NCBI GenBank assembly: GCA_030867875.1
Contig: JAOWCC010000019.1
Coordinates: forward strand, 76,660,861 to 76,724,860
DNA length: 64,000 nt
Direction: 5' to 3'
Source: Actinernus sp. WN-2022
Taxonomy: Eukaryota > Cnidaria > Anthozoa > Actiniaria > Actinernidae
The notes below the pieces were generated by a model. That model had not been told where the DNA came from, did not search any database, and was given only the letters and a program-made list of their open reading frames with translations. Numbering within the stretch: position 1 is the stretch's first letter; each line of letters opens with the position of its first letter. The translations under genes were made by a program, and so were the position numbers. This document shows, piece after piece, positions 33,305 to 46,700 of this stretch.

Positions 33305-33605
33305 TGCTATACCGGAGGTAACCACAATCAAAACGTAGCCCCCGAGAGAGATGTCTGCGTCTTGAGAAGGAAAATTCCATACTGACGACGTTATGCGGCC
33401 AGGATCTGGTCGCGTCGTTTGATTGGATAGTATGCCTAATCATATACCCTGGGTTCATTTCGGATGCGACGCAGGCTATCATATACGAGCCAATGAAATA
33501 ATGCGACCAGATCCCGACATAAGGTCATCAGTATGGAATTTTCCGTCTCAAGACGCAGACATCTCTCTCAGGGGCCACGTTTTGATTGTGGTTTCCCATG
33601 TGAGA
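33305..33605. mobile_element. Foldback element with ~95-bp arms
   Basis: Left 33319-33415 (ACCACAATCAAAACGTAGCC ... GAGAGAGATGTCTGCGTCTTG) and right 33498-33595 (CAAGACGCAGACATCTCTCTC ... CGTTTTGATTGTGGT) are complementary with about 10 mismatches, loop about 85 bp. The open frames on both strands are mirror products of the palindrome. Confidence 0.8.
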
Positions 33606-34390
33606 CTGCTGTATTCGCAGGCTATCCCTGAGGATTATGTGATTTAATACAACACAGAGAACAGTAAATATCATTTTATTGGATAATTTATATTACTAGG
33701 TTGAGTAGTGATATGATATAATGTGGTTTGTAGCTCTTGAAGGTGGCCTGGCCCGACACAGTTTTTCAAGTTTGGAGTTACTATAGCAACGCCATGATGC
33801 CATCATCACCTTTTTACATACAGCCGATTTTCATGAAATCTGGACGTTTGTTTTCCAAATGCTCAAGAATTTTTTGGGGACCAAAATAAATAGAAAAACA
33901 AAACAAATTAAACAGATTGGTAAATTTTAGGTGAACAAGGTGTGTTGGAAATATATTGTGAGCTTAAATTGTTCTTATACTATTTAATTACCTTGTATGA
34001 AAAGCTGGAGAAAATCGCTTCATTTGATTTCGGAAAATCTGAGCTTCAATAAATAAATAAATATTTTCGGTCTTTTTTTTTTAATTATCTCGATTGTTAC
34101 TATAAACGACAAGATTTAAAAACCGGTAGATGAATTTTTGTCAACGTCAGTTGTCGTTAAGATTTGTTAGTATTTTATATGATCTCCAAGGGACAAGCGT
34201 CCTAGCTCCAATCCAAACAAACGTCTCTCATTTTCACGATTTTTGAAAGCTTGCTAACCAAATCTTACTAATTCCGAGTTGCCCTTTCTTATGATGAGGT
34301 TTTATTTGTTAATTGGATTAACTTTACAAACTCGGCCCCAGTCCTTTTTTCAATTTGGTAGTGGCCAATTATGCATCCCTACACACAACA

Positions 34391-34790
34391 ATTGATTGCC
34401 TTCCGAAGACTCTCCCGAATATGTTAATGTAAAGGTCAGAGGTAAAGCACTTGTCACACACCTTCTCCAGACGTAACCCCGAAGATTAACAGTGAGCAAA
34501 AGAGGAAAGCCTCTGTGCTGAATAGAAGTCATGCATTCAAAAGTTGAAACAAAATGAAAGTCAGCTATGTTTTTGCATGTTGTACTATTTGTCATACCTT
34601 CTTCGTATTTAAATTGGAATTTTTAATACCGAAAAAACAGAATTACATGGATATGGCAATCTGTGACCTTTAACCGAACGCGCGTGACATCTGGAGAGAG
34701 TGTGACAAGTGCTTTACCTGTCCTCTATTGTTATTGTAATACTGACCTTGTAGATTAACATATTCAGGAGAGTCTTTGGAAGGCAATCAA
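34391..34790. mobile_element. Nested foldback, arms about 80-100 bp
   Basis: ATTGATTGCCTTCCGAAGAC ... GTAAAGCACTTGTCACAC (34391-34458) is complementary to GTGTGACAAGTGCTTTACCT ... TTTGGAAGGCAATCAA (34700-34790). The right arm has about 25 bp extra. Confidence 0.75.
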
Positions 34791-34920
34791 GACCGTATTC
34801 ATGGGAGTATGGCAACTCAAGACAAAAGTGGTGCATAAGAAAAGGAAATCGGCGCAAAAGTTTACTGATTTGAGGTTAATGTTGACAGCCTTAAAATGTT
34901 TCAATGAACCTGAAACAATT

Positions 34921-35379
34921 CTTAAAGTGCATATAAGCCCTAGCCAGTTATCTTTGATATCAATTGTACATGAAGTGGATAGTTCAACTGTAGAATATTT
35001 CTTGATTTGGGTGTTGCACCTACGAGATATAAAGGTTAAGATTTCCAATATGCTAATGATGTGATGTCATCACAGACATCACTTATTATACAAAAGCATG
35101 CTGGTAGAGATAAATTACCTATTTTTAAATTCTAAGTTATATTTGAAGCTTATCAAAGTAATTTTACCAAAAATAAATTAGAAAATAGCTTAATTCACAA
35201 GCACAAAGAAATTCTGCAAATGTCGGTGATGACATCACATCATTAGCATATTGGAAATATAAACCTCTATATCTCGTAGACGCAACACCCAAATCAAGAA
35301 ATATTCTACCGTTGGACTATCCACTTCATGTACAATCGATATCAAAGATAACTGGCTAGGGCTTATATGCACTTTAAGG
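34921..35379. mobile_element. Nested foldback, arms about 150 bp (best copy of a three-copy family)
   Basis: The left end CTTAAAGTGCATATAAGCCC is complementary to the right end GGGCTTATATGCACTTTAAG, and the match continues through AATATTTCTTGATTTGGGTG and CAATATGCTAATGATGTGAT to near 35085/35221. Relatives lie at 22955-23425 and 28223-28345. Confidence 0.8.
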
Positions 35380-35927
35380 ACAACTGACGTTGACAAAAAA
35401 TCATCTACCGGTTTTTAAATGATAGTTGATAGTAACAATCGAGAGAATTTTTGACAAAATACCGAAATTTACATCTTAATGTATCTTATTTAAGCTCAGA
35501 TTTTCCAAAATCAAATGAAACGATTTTCTTCATCTTTTCATACAAGGTAATCAAATGGTATAAGAACAACTTATTAGCTCACATTTCCAACACGCATTGT
35601 AAACCTAAAAATTACCAATCTGTTTAATTTGTTGTTTTTTATTTATTTTTGGTCCCCAAAAATTTCTCAAATGCTCTCATTAATTCATTAAACTCATTAG
35701 ACATAAAGATAACTACATGTACCAGAGAGCATTTGGAAAACAAACGTCACGATTTCATGAAAATTGGCTGTATGTAAAAGGGGCGATGGCATCACAGCAT
35801 TGCTATTATAGTAACTCCTATCTCAACTTACTTCATATTAAACTTTCATCTCAATGTTGCAATGGTTGATTTTCTATTGGAAAACTGGGCCACCTTTTAA
35901 AAAAAGTATACCAGTAATAACTAGTGC

Positions 35928-36325
35928 CAAGAAAGGTTTTGAGTACTTCTGCAAATAATTTGTTGGCTTACTCTGTTATATATGAATGTTTGAAATGGTG
36001 AAAATGTGACCTTTCCTGACCCATGACCGCATAAGAAAAAGACTGGGTCGATTCTTGATCTTATGTCATCTAATTCATTCGACTTTGCAATAATTTGCAA
36101 TAATTTGTTCTTTACTAACAACTCTATTTATCGATGTTGTTATGATAGAATTAAGGTGCCATGGAAAATAATGCGTTAATGAGGTGACATAAGATCAAGA
36201 ATCGACCAGTCTTAATTCCTTATGCAGTCATGGGTCAGGAAAGGTCAAATTTTCACGATTTCAAACATGCATATATAACAGAGTAAGCCAACTACCGGTA
36301 GTAGTACTCAAAACGTTTCAAAGAT
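35928..36325. mobile_element. Foldback element with ~140-bp arms
   Basis: 35931-36070 (TTTTGAGTACTTCTGC ... GATTCTTGATCTTATGTCAT) pairs with 36181-36320 (GTGACATAAGATCAAGAATC ... GTAGTACTCAAAACG), loop about 110 bp. It starts 28 bp after the preceding foldback. Confidence 0.8.
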
Positions 36326-36630
36326 TTATATGTATAAAAATTGCAAAAGGGGTTAGTGGCACTTTAAACCTGTTACATAATGCATTTGAATTACTGTACA
36401 TACTCATGTACCATTAAATACCTGTTCTTTCAGCACTTATTATTATAATTATAGTTTGTGCAACCTTGAATAAGAAAAAAAAACAAGAAAATATTAATGA
36501 GCAGACAGTTTGCAGATGTGATGGTAAAGTGTAATGTCAACTCAATAAATTGTTTTTAATTATTTTTTGTTTCACTGTTGATCTGGTTTTTTTCCTATGT
36601 TCTCTTTAATAACAAAGTTATTATCCAGCA

Positions 36631-37026
36631 TTGGCCGAGGTCACACAAGACGAAGTTAACTATAGTTTACGGCAACCTCGATGTGACCTGTATTTTACTG
36701 TTTACCAAAGTAAACTTAGTTACTTAGTTAGTTGCTCTGACAATGGTGGCAAGATAGCCGTCGGACCTGAAAAGATGGGTTGATCACTAAGTTTATCTAA
36801 ACTTTATTGAGTTACAAATGTAGGCATCAGCTTTCTTTGATGTTCGAGGTAATTAAACCCTTGTGGTTTCCTAACACTTTTGTCTGGAATACATCATAAA
36901 AAATGTTTATCATTGTCATTTCAGCCGATTCACTATTAATATTTTTAACTATTGTAAAAATTCCTAACCATAGTTTGGCTGGTTTACTATTATAATAGTT
37001 AATTCGCTCCTGTGACCTCAGCCATT
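36631..37026. mobile_element. TIR element, ~45-bp termini
   Basis: TTGGCCGAGGTCACACAAGA then CGAAGTTAACTATAG (36631) is the imperfect complement of TAATAGTTAATTCGCTCCTG then TGACCTCAGCCA (36993-37026). No internal ORF. Confidence 0.65.
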
Positions 37027-37159
37027 AGAACACATATTCATAATTTCAATGTCAACAATAATTATTGTGTAATTGAGACTTAATGTTAAAATACTAGTAA
37101 TGTACACTGTTTCTGTAATACATGTACGTACTATGTAAATTATTGTTTATGTCCCTTGG

Positions 37160-37560
37160 TAGAGATGCTACTGACAGAGGTGAAAATGGAAGTGAAATTA
37201 ACAACGGTCGAGGCCAGAGGCCTTTCTTGTTTAATAGATCCCTAGGTTGAGTTTCTACTGAGGTGAAAATAAGGGCTCATGACCATTGAGAACCTCACTT
37301 CTCACTTCTGTGCAATAAAAATCATTGTTACAAATGTATATCAACCTCACTTCTGTGCTTACATTTCTGAGCCAATAAAATTGTTGTTATATCAAATGTC
37401 CTGTCGCACCTGTGTATGAGTGGAAGAAGCCAATTAGAGCTGAGCCACAACGGGCATAGAAGACAGTTAGAAGCCAATTAGAGCTGAGCCACAACGGGCA
37501 TAGAAGTGAGATTAACAACAGTCAAGGCCAGAGGCCTTTATTCTCCCTTTCAGGTTTTTC
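37160..37560. repeat. Direct repeat pair plus a 44-bp tandem duplication near the MEAK7-like 3' end
   Basis: GAAGTGAAATTAACAACGGT ... CCAGAGGCCTTTC (37190-37230) recurs as GAAGTGAGATTAACAACAGT ... CCAGAGGCCTTTA (37503-37541). Between them a 44-bp unit starting AGAAGCCAATTAGAGCTGAG is present twice (37425, 37469). Confidence 0.8.
37537..37542 (-). promoter_or_regulatory. Candidate polyadenylation signal of the MEAK7-like gene
   Basis: AATAAA on the minus strand, 113 nt after the stop codon at 37655. The spacing is ordinary for a 3' UTR. It lies in the second copy of a direct repeat (see 37425-37560). Confidence 0.4.
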
Positions 37561-37654
37561 GATTCTCCACCCTTACTCTGGATCCGGATAAATACATGTA
37601 CCTTAATGAATGCCTTATTCATTTGATGTCAATGTAGTTACGGATCTTCACTCT

Positions 37655-37765
37655 TTATTCATTGGGATCTGGCTCTCTTAACCCTTCACTGTGCATTTCT
37701 TTGCCAACTATTTCCAGGAAGGCCTTGGCTTCTACCTCGGTGTCCAACACACTACGCTGTTTAAG
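37655..37765 (-). CDS. MEAK7: MEAK7-like terminal exon, ending HSEGLREPDPNE-stop
   Basis: Acceptor TCATTCCAG; reads LKQRSVLDTEVEAKAFLEIV and then the HSEGLRE tail typical of MEAK7, with stop TAA at 37655-37657. A minus-strand AATAAA at 37537-37542 lies 113 nt downstream. Confidence 0.9.
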   Translation of the reverse strand, partial: LKQRSVLDTEVEAKAFLEIVGKEMHSEGLREPDPNE

Positions 37766-40700
37766 CTGGAATGAAATGACAATATCCACACCAAAAATAA
37801 ATCGAAGGGGTGAGCACAAGAAAAAGTGATGACAGTCATATCAAGTTCTCAATTCTCCCTTGCAAAACAAAGATAATCTGTTGTCACTTAAATCTTTCTT
37901 GCATGCCACTCACCAATGAATGATCAAATAGCCCACTTCCACAATTTGCTTTTTTTGTCACAGAAAAGAATAAATTCAATTTAGCATGGAGCCTCGTATT
38001 GAAACTTTTGTGCATGACAAGTAAAGCATATCGCGGAAGTGGGCTATTTGCAAGAAATTAACCAAGTCTTTCTTATCCATCAGACCAATAAGATGACTAT
38101 CATCAATCTAGTTTCATACCAAACTATTTTCATCATTCAGTGTGCGTGACAAGAAGTCATGCTAGTAGCACGTTTATTCAAGCAAGTGATTATTATCATG
38201 ATTATTACCTACATGTACATGTGTATATACCTTCTTCCCAAGGACTATAAAATATTGGAACACTATTCCCATTTTAATTAGATCAAGAGTATTTAAATGT
38301 TAATCAGTCTTTTACACCTAATGTGGCCGGGTGAAATGACAGTACATCTGCTCTCTTATTGCATACACACTGTCTCTTCAATATGGGACATGTTTTTTTG
38401 TGAGAAACTAATTCATCCCACATCGATAGTAAGGTGGGAGAAATCAAAGTTTAAAATTTTATGTGGTGCATATCAAAAGTACATGTACTTGCTGAAGCGG
38501 CTTGCCATTGTTTATCCGATAGAACATCGCCACTCATATTGTAAGTAGTACATGCATTGTATTTTTAATGAATATTGTATAGTTTCTATATATTTTTTAT
38601 ATATGGATTGTAACTTTTTATCGTTTTATGGCCTGGGACTCGATGCATAAGCATTGTCCAGTAATAAATGTAGAAATCATGGCAGACTACAATCTTGATC
38701 AAATCTGTTGAAAACTTAAGACTTCCCCTACCCCCCATTTCAATTACGTTACATATGGTAATGATTTACATCACAATGGCCCTGAATGTAATAATCTATT
38801 GTAATCTAGAAGATGTAATACTTGTTTATAATACATGCCGGATTGCCTGAAATGCCTTGACAGGTCTATCCTGAACAATCACAGTATTACTGACTATACA
38901 TCATTACCACGTCTAGATATCATGTCATCAGTTGTAATATTCCACATCTTACTAATTCAGATGTGAATTTGCATATGCCCTCGGATGTAAATTTTAACTG
39001 CAAAGAAATTAATTATTGTTTCTCTGAAAAAGCTTTTTCTTTCTTTCCTCCATTGTTTATCTGAACTTTATCACTCCTCAATTATTGGTCTCACAGAAAC
39101 TAAGCTAAAGTTTGTCAAGATTCTGTTATAAACACTCATGACTTACCCGGGTACCATTTTGTATCTCAACCCAGCTTTTCAAATGCTGGAGGAGTAGGAT
39201 TTTAGGATTTGTACAGAATGATATTAATTTTACAATTCGCTCTAACTTAACAAAGTCTGAAGCTGGATTCGAAACTTTATGGATTGAGATACATAATGCT
39301 ACCCAGTGTAACATATTATGTCATTTATAGACACCCTGACTGTAACTTAGAATGCTTTACAGAATATTTTAACTCATCAATTGATAAGATTCATAGAGAA
39401 AATAAGCTTTGTATCATTATGGGAGATTTTAATTTAGACCTCTTAAAGTTTGAAACATATACTAAAATACAGATGATTTTCTCAATACATTAGGGTCAAC
39501 TGTTTTTCAACCTCAAATCCTCCAACCAACAAGAATTACTGATCATTCTGCCACATTAATTGATAACATTTTCCTGAATTCAATAGAACATTTTGCCATT
39601 AGTGGAAATTTGATTTATGATCTTACAGATCACCTACCTAAATTTTTGATTATCAATAAATTGTCTTGACTTTCTAATAATATTAAGATCTTCAAGAGAG
39701 ATTTTTCAGCACTCAATGAGTCAGCCGTCATTCAGGACTTTCAGTCTATAAATTGGGAAGAGGTTGTTTCTCCAAGTTTTGATCCCAATCAAATGTTTGA
39801 CTCTGTCTATACAAAAATAACAGACATTATTTACTTTCATATTCCTGTCAAACAGCTGTCCATATCCTATTTAAAAGTACTTAAAAACTAAATCTATATA
39901 ATTATTACCATCATTCTAAATTTAAACAGACTATAGAAATAAAATAAATCACCTGTTAAAAATTAGCAAAAAAAACAATATTATAATGAGTATTTATATT
40001 CTAATTGTAGTAATCCTAAGAAAATGTGGAAAGGAATTAAACAAATTATAACCCTTAAGCCCAAGTGTAACTACGTACCAACAAAATTGTGTTTTAATGA
40101 AACCAAACTAACTGAACCAAAATTGATTGCTAGTGCTTTTAATGAATATTTTGCAAATATACAAATGTAGGCAATCATTTGGCGAGTTCTATTCCCTGTA
40201 CAGGGAAATTACGTCAAGAATATTTAACTCCTCTACCTCATGATAGTTTTTATCTTTTCCCCATCACAGCTTCAGAAGTTGAAATTACCAATCTAAATGA
40301 ACAGAAAGCTACAGGGCCTTTCAGTATTCCACCCAAAATCCTAAAACTTTTAAAATAATTTTATTATATTGTCAAAGCCACTAGAACTTTGTTTAATTGC
40401 TCCTTTTCAACAGGAATTGTTCCTGACAAATTTAAGTTAGCTAGGGTCTTGCCAATTTACAAAAAGGGCTCACAAACCAACCCAAATAATTATTGCCCAA
40501 TTTCACTTCTCTCAATATTTAATAGAATTTTAGAGAAACTTATGTACAAGAGATTAATAATTAATTTTATTGAGAAAAGAAATATCATATACGATAAACA
40601 GTTTGGATTTTGTTCATGCCACTCTACTGAATTTGCAATTCTGAGTATTACTGATAGAATACAGGAGGCAATTGAAATTGGTAACTTTTCTTGTGGAATA

Positions 40701-43700
40701 TTTCTAGACTTCAGCAAAGCATTTGATACCGTGAACCATTCTATTTTGATTAAGAAACTAGAACACTATGGAATCAGAGGAGTAGCTAAAGATTGGTTTA
40801 TTTCTTACTTAAGTAATAGAAAACAAATTACTTCTATTGAAAATATTTCTTCAGACCAACTGTCTATTTCCTGTGGAGTGCCCCAGGCTCAGTCCTTGGT
40901 CCTCTTCTTTTTGATATATATTACTGATTTTAAAAACTGTTCTAACCTATTAGATTTCCATCTCTTTGCAGATGATTCTAATCTATTTTTTGCCCACAAG
41001 AACTTAGAACAACTTGAGAAAACCTTAAATGATGAGCTATTACATGTTCACACTTGGCTATGTACGAATAAGTTATCTCTGAATGTTGATAAGTCTAACT
41101 TTGTCATTTTTCATCCTTCCCAAAAGAAAGTAGGATACACTGTAAAACTGATTATTAATGATGTATTCCTGGAAGAGAAAAATAGTATAAGTATTTAGGT
41201 ATAATGATAGACTCCAACCTCAATTGGAAAAATCATGTTCACTATGTCTCAATGAAAATTAAAAGAAGTATTGGCATTCTCTCAAAAATTCGGTATTTTG
41301 TAAATCTTAACATTCTTATCAATCTCAGCTACTATGCACTTATATATCCATTTCTAATTTACGGAAAAACATTTACTACATGGGGCATCACATACCCCAC
41401 CAACGTAAATCCTCTTTTTTTTATTACAAAAGCATGCTATGAGAGTTATAACCTTCTCTAAAGTTGATGAACATTTAAACTCACCATGATAATAAAATTA
41501 TACGATTTTGTTACTTTCCATGTCGGAATATTTATGTATAAATTCCATAATAAACTGCTACCATCTGTTTTTGGTCATTATTTCATCCAAATCAATCAAA
41601 GAAAGACAACTATAACACAACTAGGCTCGCCTCTAAACAGTCTTACGCTGTCTCTAACATTAGATTCAAAGGAGTAAAAATATGGAATTCTATAGATGTC
41701 CACACTAAAGCTCTCTTAATCACAGCCTTCAAACTAAAGTTTAAGCAGTTTCATTGAGAAGTATTAATTTCACCATACAGAATTCATAATCACTTGTACC
41801 TAATTTGACGCATATATTTCTACACCCTGTAATTATGGTACTAGCTCTATTGTTCCCTACTGTTCTCTACTATTGTTCCCTATATTGTTCTCAACTTTAA
41901 TGTTATAAACTAGTGTTAATTATTGTATTCTTTCTTGATACATGTTTGTATTTTATTTATTCCCTATATGTGTTGTTGTACTGGCCTACAATTTTTGACT
42001 ACGCTATAAATGGATTGCCTGGCTTGGTTAGCCCTTATGGTTATTCCAGGCAACCTGTACCCTAATTACATGTAGCTAATTTTATTTCATTCATGTAAAT
42101 CTGTCTTAACTCTCGACTGGTACAAATAAAATTTGTTGTTGTTCTGGTTCTGGTTTATTAACTAACAAAGCGGCATATCCGCATCACGTCAGTATCAAGC
42201 TAAAGTATAATAATTACAATATGAATCTAGTAGGTCTAATATGTAAATGCAGTAATAAGTCTGCTTAAACTATAAATATAATAATAATCTTAGATAATAA
42301 ATGAATATAAAATAATAACAATAATAAGGTCTAATATGTAAATCTGTTATGCTTACAATATAAAATGGCAAATTATTCCATTGTTAATAGTCCAGGGAAA
42401 GAAACTAAACTCATGGACTTTACAATTTGAGTGAGGTCTATTTAAAGAATTTGCATGGCAGCCTCTTGTAACTCTCTTTATAGGAGTTAAATATAATATC
42501 TTATCTAGATCAATTGAGTTGTACATGTAGTATATACGATGAAACATACATAGACGAGCTACTTTGTTTTGGCTTATGATTGAAGGCCATTTTAGTTCAC
42601 CTAACATTTGGGTTACGCATCCAGGATTCCTAGAATAATCGTTATATACAGCATAGTCTGGCTGCAGATCTTTGAATCATATTCAATTTATACTTGTCTT
42701 TCCCAAGATAAGGGTACCAAACAGTATTTGCATATTCCAATAAATTATTGGGGTCTAATGATACTAGTATATAATCTAGATTTGCATTGTTTAGATGTAT
42801 GTCTAAAATTACGTCTCTTATGACACCCAAGGTTTGTTTGGCTTTAGTGGTTACATGTGCTATATTATGTTCACTCCATTTAAGATCACTTGATACATTG
42901 TAGCATGATACCAAGATAAGGATGATGGTGAACTTTTTCTAAGGGTTGATTGTTTAAATAATATACATGTGGATCATGATTGTTGGTAGCATTTTTGGAA
43001 GAAAAGCTCATAGTATGGCACTTGTTTACATTAAAACACATTAACCAATATTTTTCCCACCTAGATAAGGTATTTAGATCTTGTTGGAGAATGTTTCTAT
43101 CATTGGGTCCATCTATAACTCTATATAATAAGCAATCATCAGCAAACAATCTTATACTTGACAAAATTGAGGTGGGCAAATAATTTATGAATAATAGGAA
43201 CAATAGTGGTCCTAACACAGTTCCTTGAGGTACACCAGAGGTGACTTTATTATAGGAAGAACCAGTTCCTTCCAAAAGCACTCTCTGCATTCTTCTAGTT
43301 AAAAAAGCTCTAATCCATAATTGGAGATCACCACTAATTCCGTACTCATTCAATTTGTACAATAGTCTCTCGTGCGGTACCTTATCAAATGCTTTTGAGA
43401 AGTCTAGAATGAAAGCATCAATCTGTTTACCTTGATTTACTCCACTAGCTAAATCATGCAAAACAGTAATTAATTGGGTTTCGCAGCTCCTACATTTTCT
43501 AAAACCATGCTGGAAATCAGATAAGATATTGTTCTTCTCAAGGTGAGCCCAAATGTTAGTACATATAATATGTTCTAAGATTTTACAGGAAATAGAAGTT
43601 AATGATATAGGTCTATAATTACTAGGGTCATGTGTCTTGCCCTTCTTAAATACTGGAACCACATTCGCACGTGTCCAATCATTTGGTAACACACCTTCAT

Positions 43701-46700
43701 TTAAAGATTGTTGAAAAATAGCTGTAAGAATAGGTGCAGAGAAACTACATCGATATTGATTTATTGTTATGGACCCGTATAAACCGTGGAAAACTATCTG
43801 AAACCTAACTTCAAAAACTCATGAATAATTAATGAGCAGTTTGTCCAATCAGATGAAGCAAATCAGTCACGTGCATGCTCCTTTATACCTGATAAAATCT
43901 CATCATTCTAAAAGGCCCGCGGAGGGATTTGAGTTCTGTCCCAGAGGGAACGGGGTTAATGATTGAGACAATGGCATTTCTATTGATGTTGCAGCTTTCT
44001 CATTGAATTGCTAATTAGGATGAACCTTTTATATAAAGAATACCAATGAACATGAAATTTTACATAAAGTTTCATCCTAATTAAGAATTCACTGATAAAG
44101 ACCCAAAGAAAGCAAAAAGTACAAGGAACATAAGGTACCTAGATAATAAATTTTGCACTAAATTTACTAATATCAGCAGACTACCGAGATACACAGATAA
44201 TATTTTTAAAATGAAGTTATCCAACTACCATTACTTGTTTACCGAGCCACTGTTTAGTTCCAATTATTAAACCAAACTCAAAGCCGCCAAATAATAAAAA
44301 CGTGCATTAAACTTACATATTTTGTGCCGGAGTCAACAAATTTAGAGTCTGCCGTCATATCAGTCACATCGCCTTCCAAGTCTTGAACTTTATCGAGGTA
44401 AACCACGACACCAAATCCTTCAAGTGCAGGTTCAGTTCTTGCATTGCAAAACGCCGCTTCAAACAACATAGTATGGTAATTTCTTCATGTCATTCCCTTG
44501 AGATTTTCGTAATTGCAGGCCGCCGGTGATTACCTCGAATATTTTGCATGGCGTTGTGAATACAAAGGTTCAATGGTTCATTAAGTGAACCATTCCCTTG
44601 AGATGTGCGTCTTTCTTTCATTGCATTCTTAAAGCATTTTTGAAGCCGTTTAAAACACTCACAGCACGTGTTTTATCAAGTCTAAAAATTCTCTGGCTTC
44701 GCCCTCGAATTTTTAAACTTGATAAAACACTGCTGTTCGTGTTTTAAACAGTACCTAAATCGTCCTAAAAACACTTTTAATCATTCTAAATAGTGTTTTT
44801 GGAGGGGGTTTTAAGGAACTGAGGGTTAAACAGAAACTGAGCTTGAGAGAGTTTGTGGTATTTGTGAAGCACAGGGCTCCCAACACCTGAAGCAAGAAAT
44901 ATAAGAAACTTTGCTGTCACTAACCTGATAATATTAATTTTATTTCCGCTTGTCGCAGAAAGAATTCCTTTTATTCTTATTAATTATTCTAAAACCAGCA
45001 GTAGTTGAAACTTTACATCGCTTTCCCAATGTCTTGTAAGTCAGATAAAGTGGTCAAGGTTGATGGAATTTGGCTTTAATAGTTCGGGTAGATATATTTA
45101 AAAACTGCTGAAAACCTACTCTTTTATACACTTCTGTGACAACAAAGAAACATTGCTATACATATTAGGTCACTGCATAACAATCTCTCGATGATTATCG
45201 TGTCAATCTTGGTGACAGATAGACTCATAATTCAGGGTCCGAAATTAACTTTTTCATGTAGGCACCAATTGACGACTTGCCAAAAATATTTAGTCGCAAA
45301 AGACCAATTGAAGGGCTGTGTGCAAAAAGGGCATAAGTGACTCTTGATACATTCTAAATTCTCCCTTAGAAAACAAAGAAATTAAAGGAGAATTTAGCAC
45401 ACAACCCTTCGATTGTGGTCACCACATTTCAAGCGACATGTGACAAATTACATTGGTTAAATTTACTTAGAACATTGTGTGACTTCAGGACATTGTGAAG
45501 ACTTTAGTTATTAATCTCCAGCTGGCGACTAAGTCTGAAATTTTGGTTGGTTGCCAACACTCAAAATTTAGTCGCATTGGCGCCAAATAAGGCACAATTT
45601 TGGATCCTGTTAAATTAATAAGTAATGTTAGTGGTTTTGTCACGTTGAACCTCTGGATACAATCTCAATCAAATCTGTTGAAAATTTAAGACCTCCCCTA
45701 CTCCCCATTTCAATGTTATATATGGTCCATTTCAGTTACATGTAGGTAACGGTTTCATCACTGAAATGGGGGAAGGGGAGGATTTTTTTTCCAACTCAAT
45801 TTGACCGAGATTGTAGCCATACATCACCTCCCTGTCAACCCTTGTTGATAATGTTACCTAGGGGAAACTGACAAATTAAAGAAATTTCTAGCCCTGACCC
45901 TACCCTCCCCTCCTCCTCCTTAATAGGCATCCATGCCTAGTTGTGCTGTGGTCAAACCACATGTCTGGAATCTCTCTCTTTGCCACTGCAGCAAGATTTC
46001 TAGATATTACTTGGGCTGTGTTTGGGTTGCAGGGAATTGTGGTCAAATATACAACTACAATCTTTTGTGCTTTTTTTGGTATAATTAAACCACCTCCCAG
46101 TTAACTCGGTGGTTATTAGCACCAGTATGTCATGCGTGAGGTTGAAGGATCAACACTTAGGGTCTTAAAATAACTGAGTAGAAGGTGCTGCCTTTGTGAA
46201 ACAATCTCGTTCTCGAACTGCAAATGGTTAGACCTTCACATCTTCTCAGTTAAGGATGTTAAATCATAGGTCTCCGGTCAAGTTTATCAGTTCTTCAAGA
46301 CTGTTACAAGCTACCAATGTCAAATAAGTTTGGTTTAATGCCAAACACTGCGCGCGATCACTGTAACTATGTTATTAGCATTATTACACTTGGTAGCAGT
46401 ACAAATGTACTCAACTCACCTCAGATTCTGCAGGCACACCAACACCCCACACCTCCAGTCTGTCAATGTTGAATTTCTCATTGGCTGATAATCTAGGGTT
46501 CCCATATGTTGTGCATGGCTCACCTCGGCAGTGTCCAGGACCAAAGCTGTCATCTAGCCACAGACCAAAATAATCGAACTGTCCTCCCATCCCCTGAAAT
46601 GAACAAATATGAGATGAAATTCAGCTTTTTATACTACGACAAGATGTAGCATCTGTAGTTTAAATAGCCTGGTTTAATACTGTCGGTTGCATCATTCTTA

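Larger units (their letters stand above)
33737..35900. mobile_element. 2.16-kb foldback element with ~420-bp arms and two nested foldbacks
   Basis: Left arm 33737-34160 (AAGGTGGCC ... GTTGTC) pairs with right arm 35379-35900 (GGACAACTGACG ... GGGCCACCTTT). Shared landmarks in inverted order: CATACAGCCGATTTTCATGA / CATGAAAATTGGCTGTATGT, GGGACCAAAATAAATA / TATTTATTTTTGGTCCCC, ACCTTGTATGAAAAG / CTTTTCATACAAGGT, and AAACCGGTAGATGA / TCATCTACCGGTTT. Nested inside are the foldbacks at 34391-34790 and 34921-35379. No protein is encoded. Confidence 0.85.

Noticed and set aside
33046..33647. Several open frames on both strands
   Set aside because: They mirror each other through the inverted repeat at 33305-33605 and have no conserved motif.
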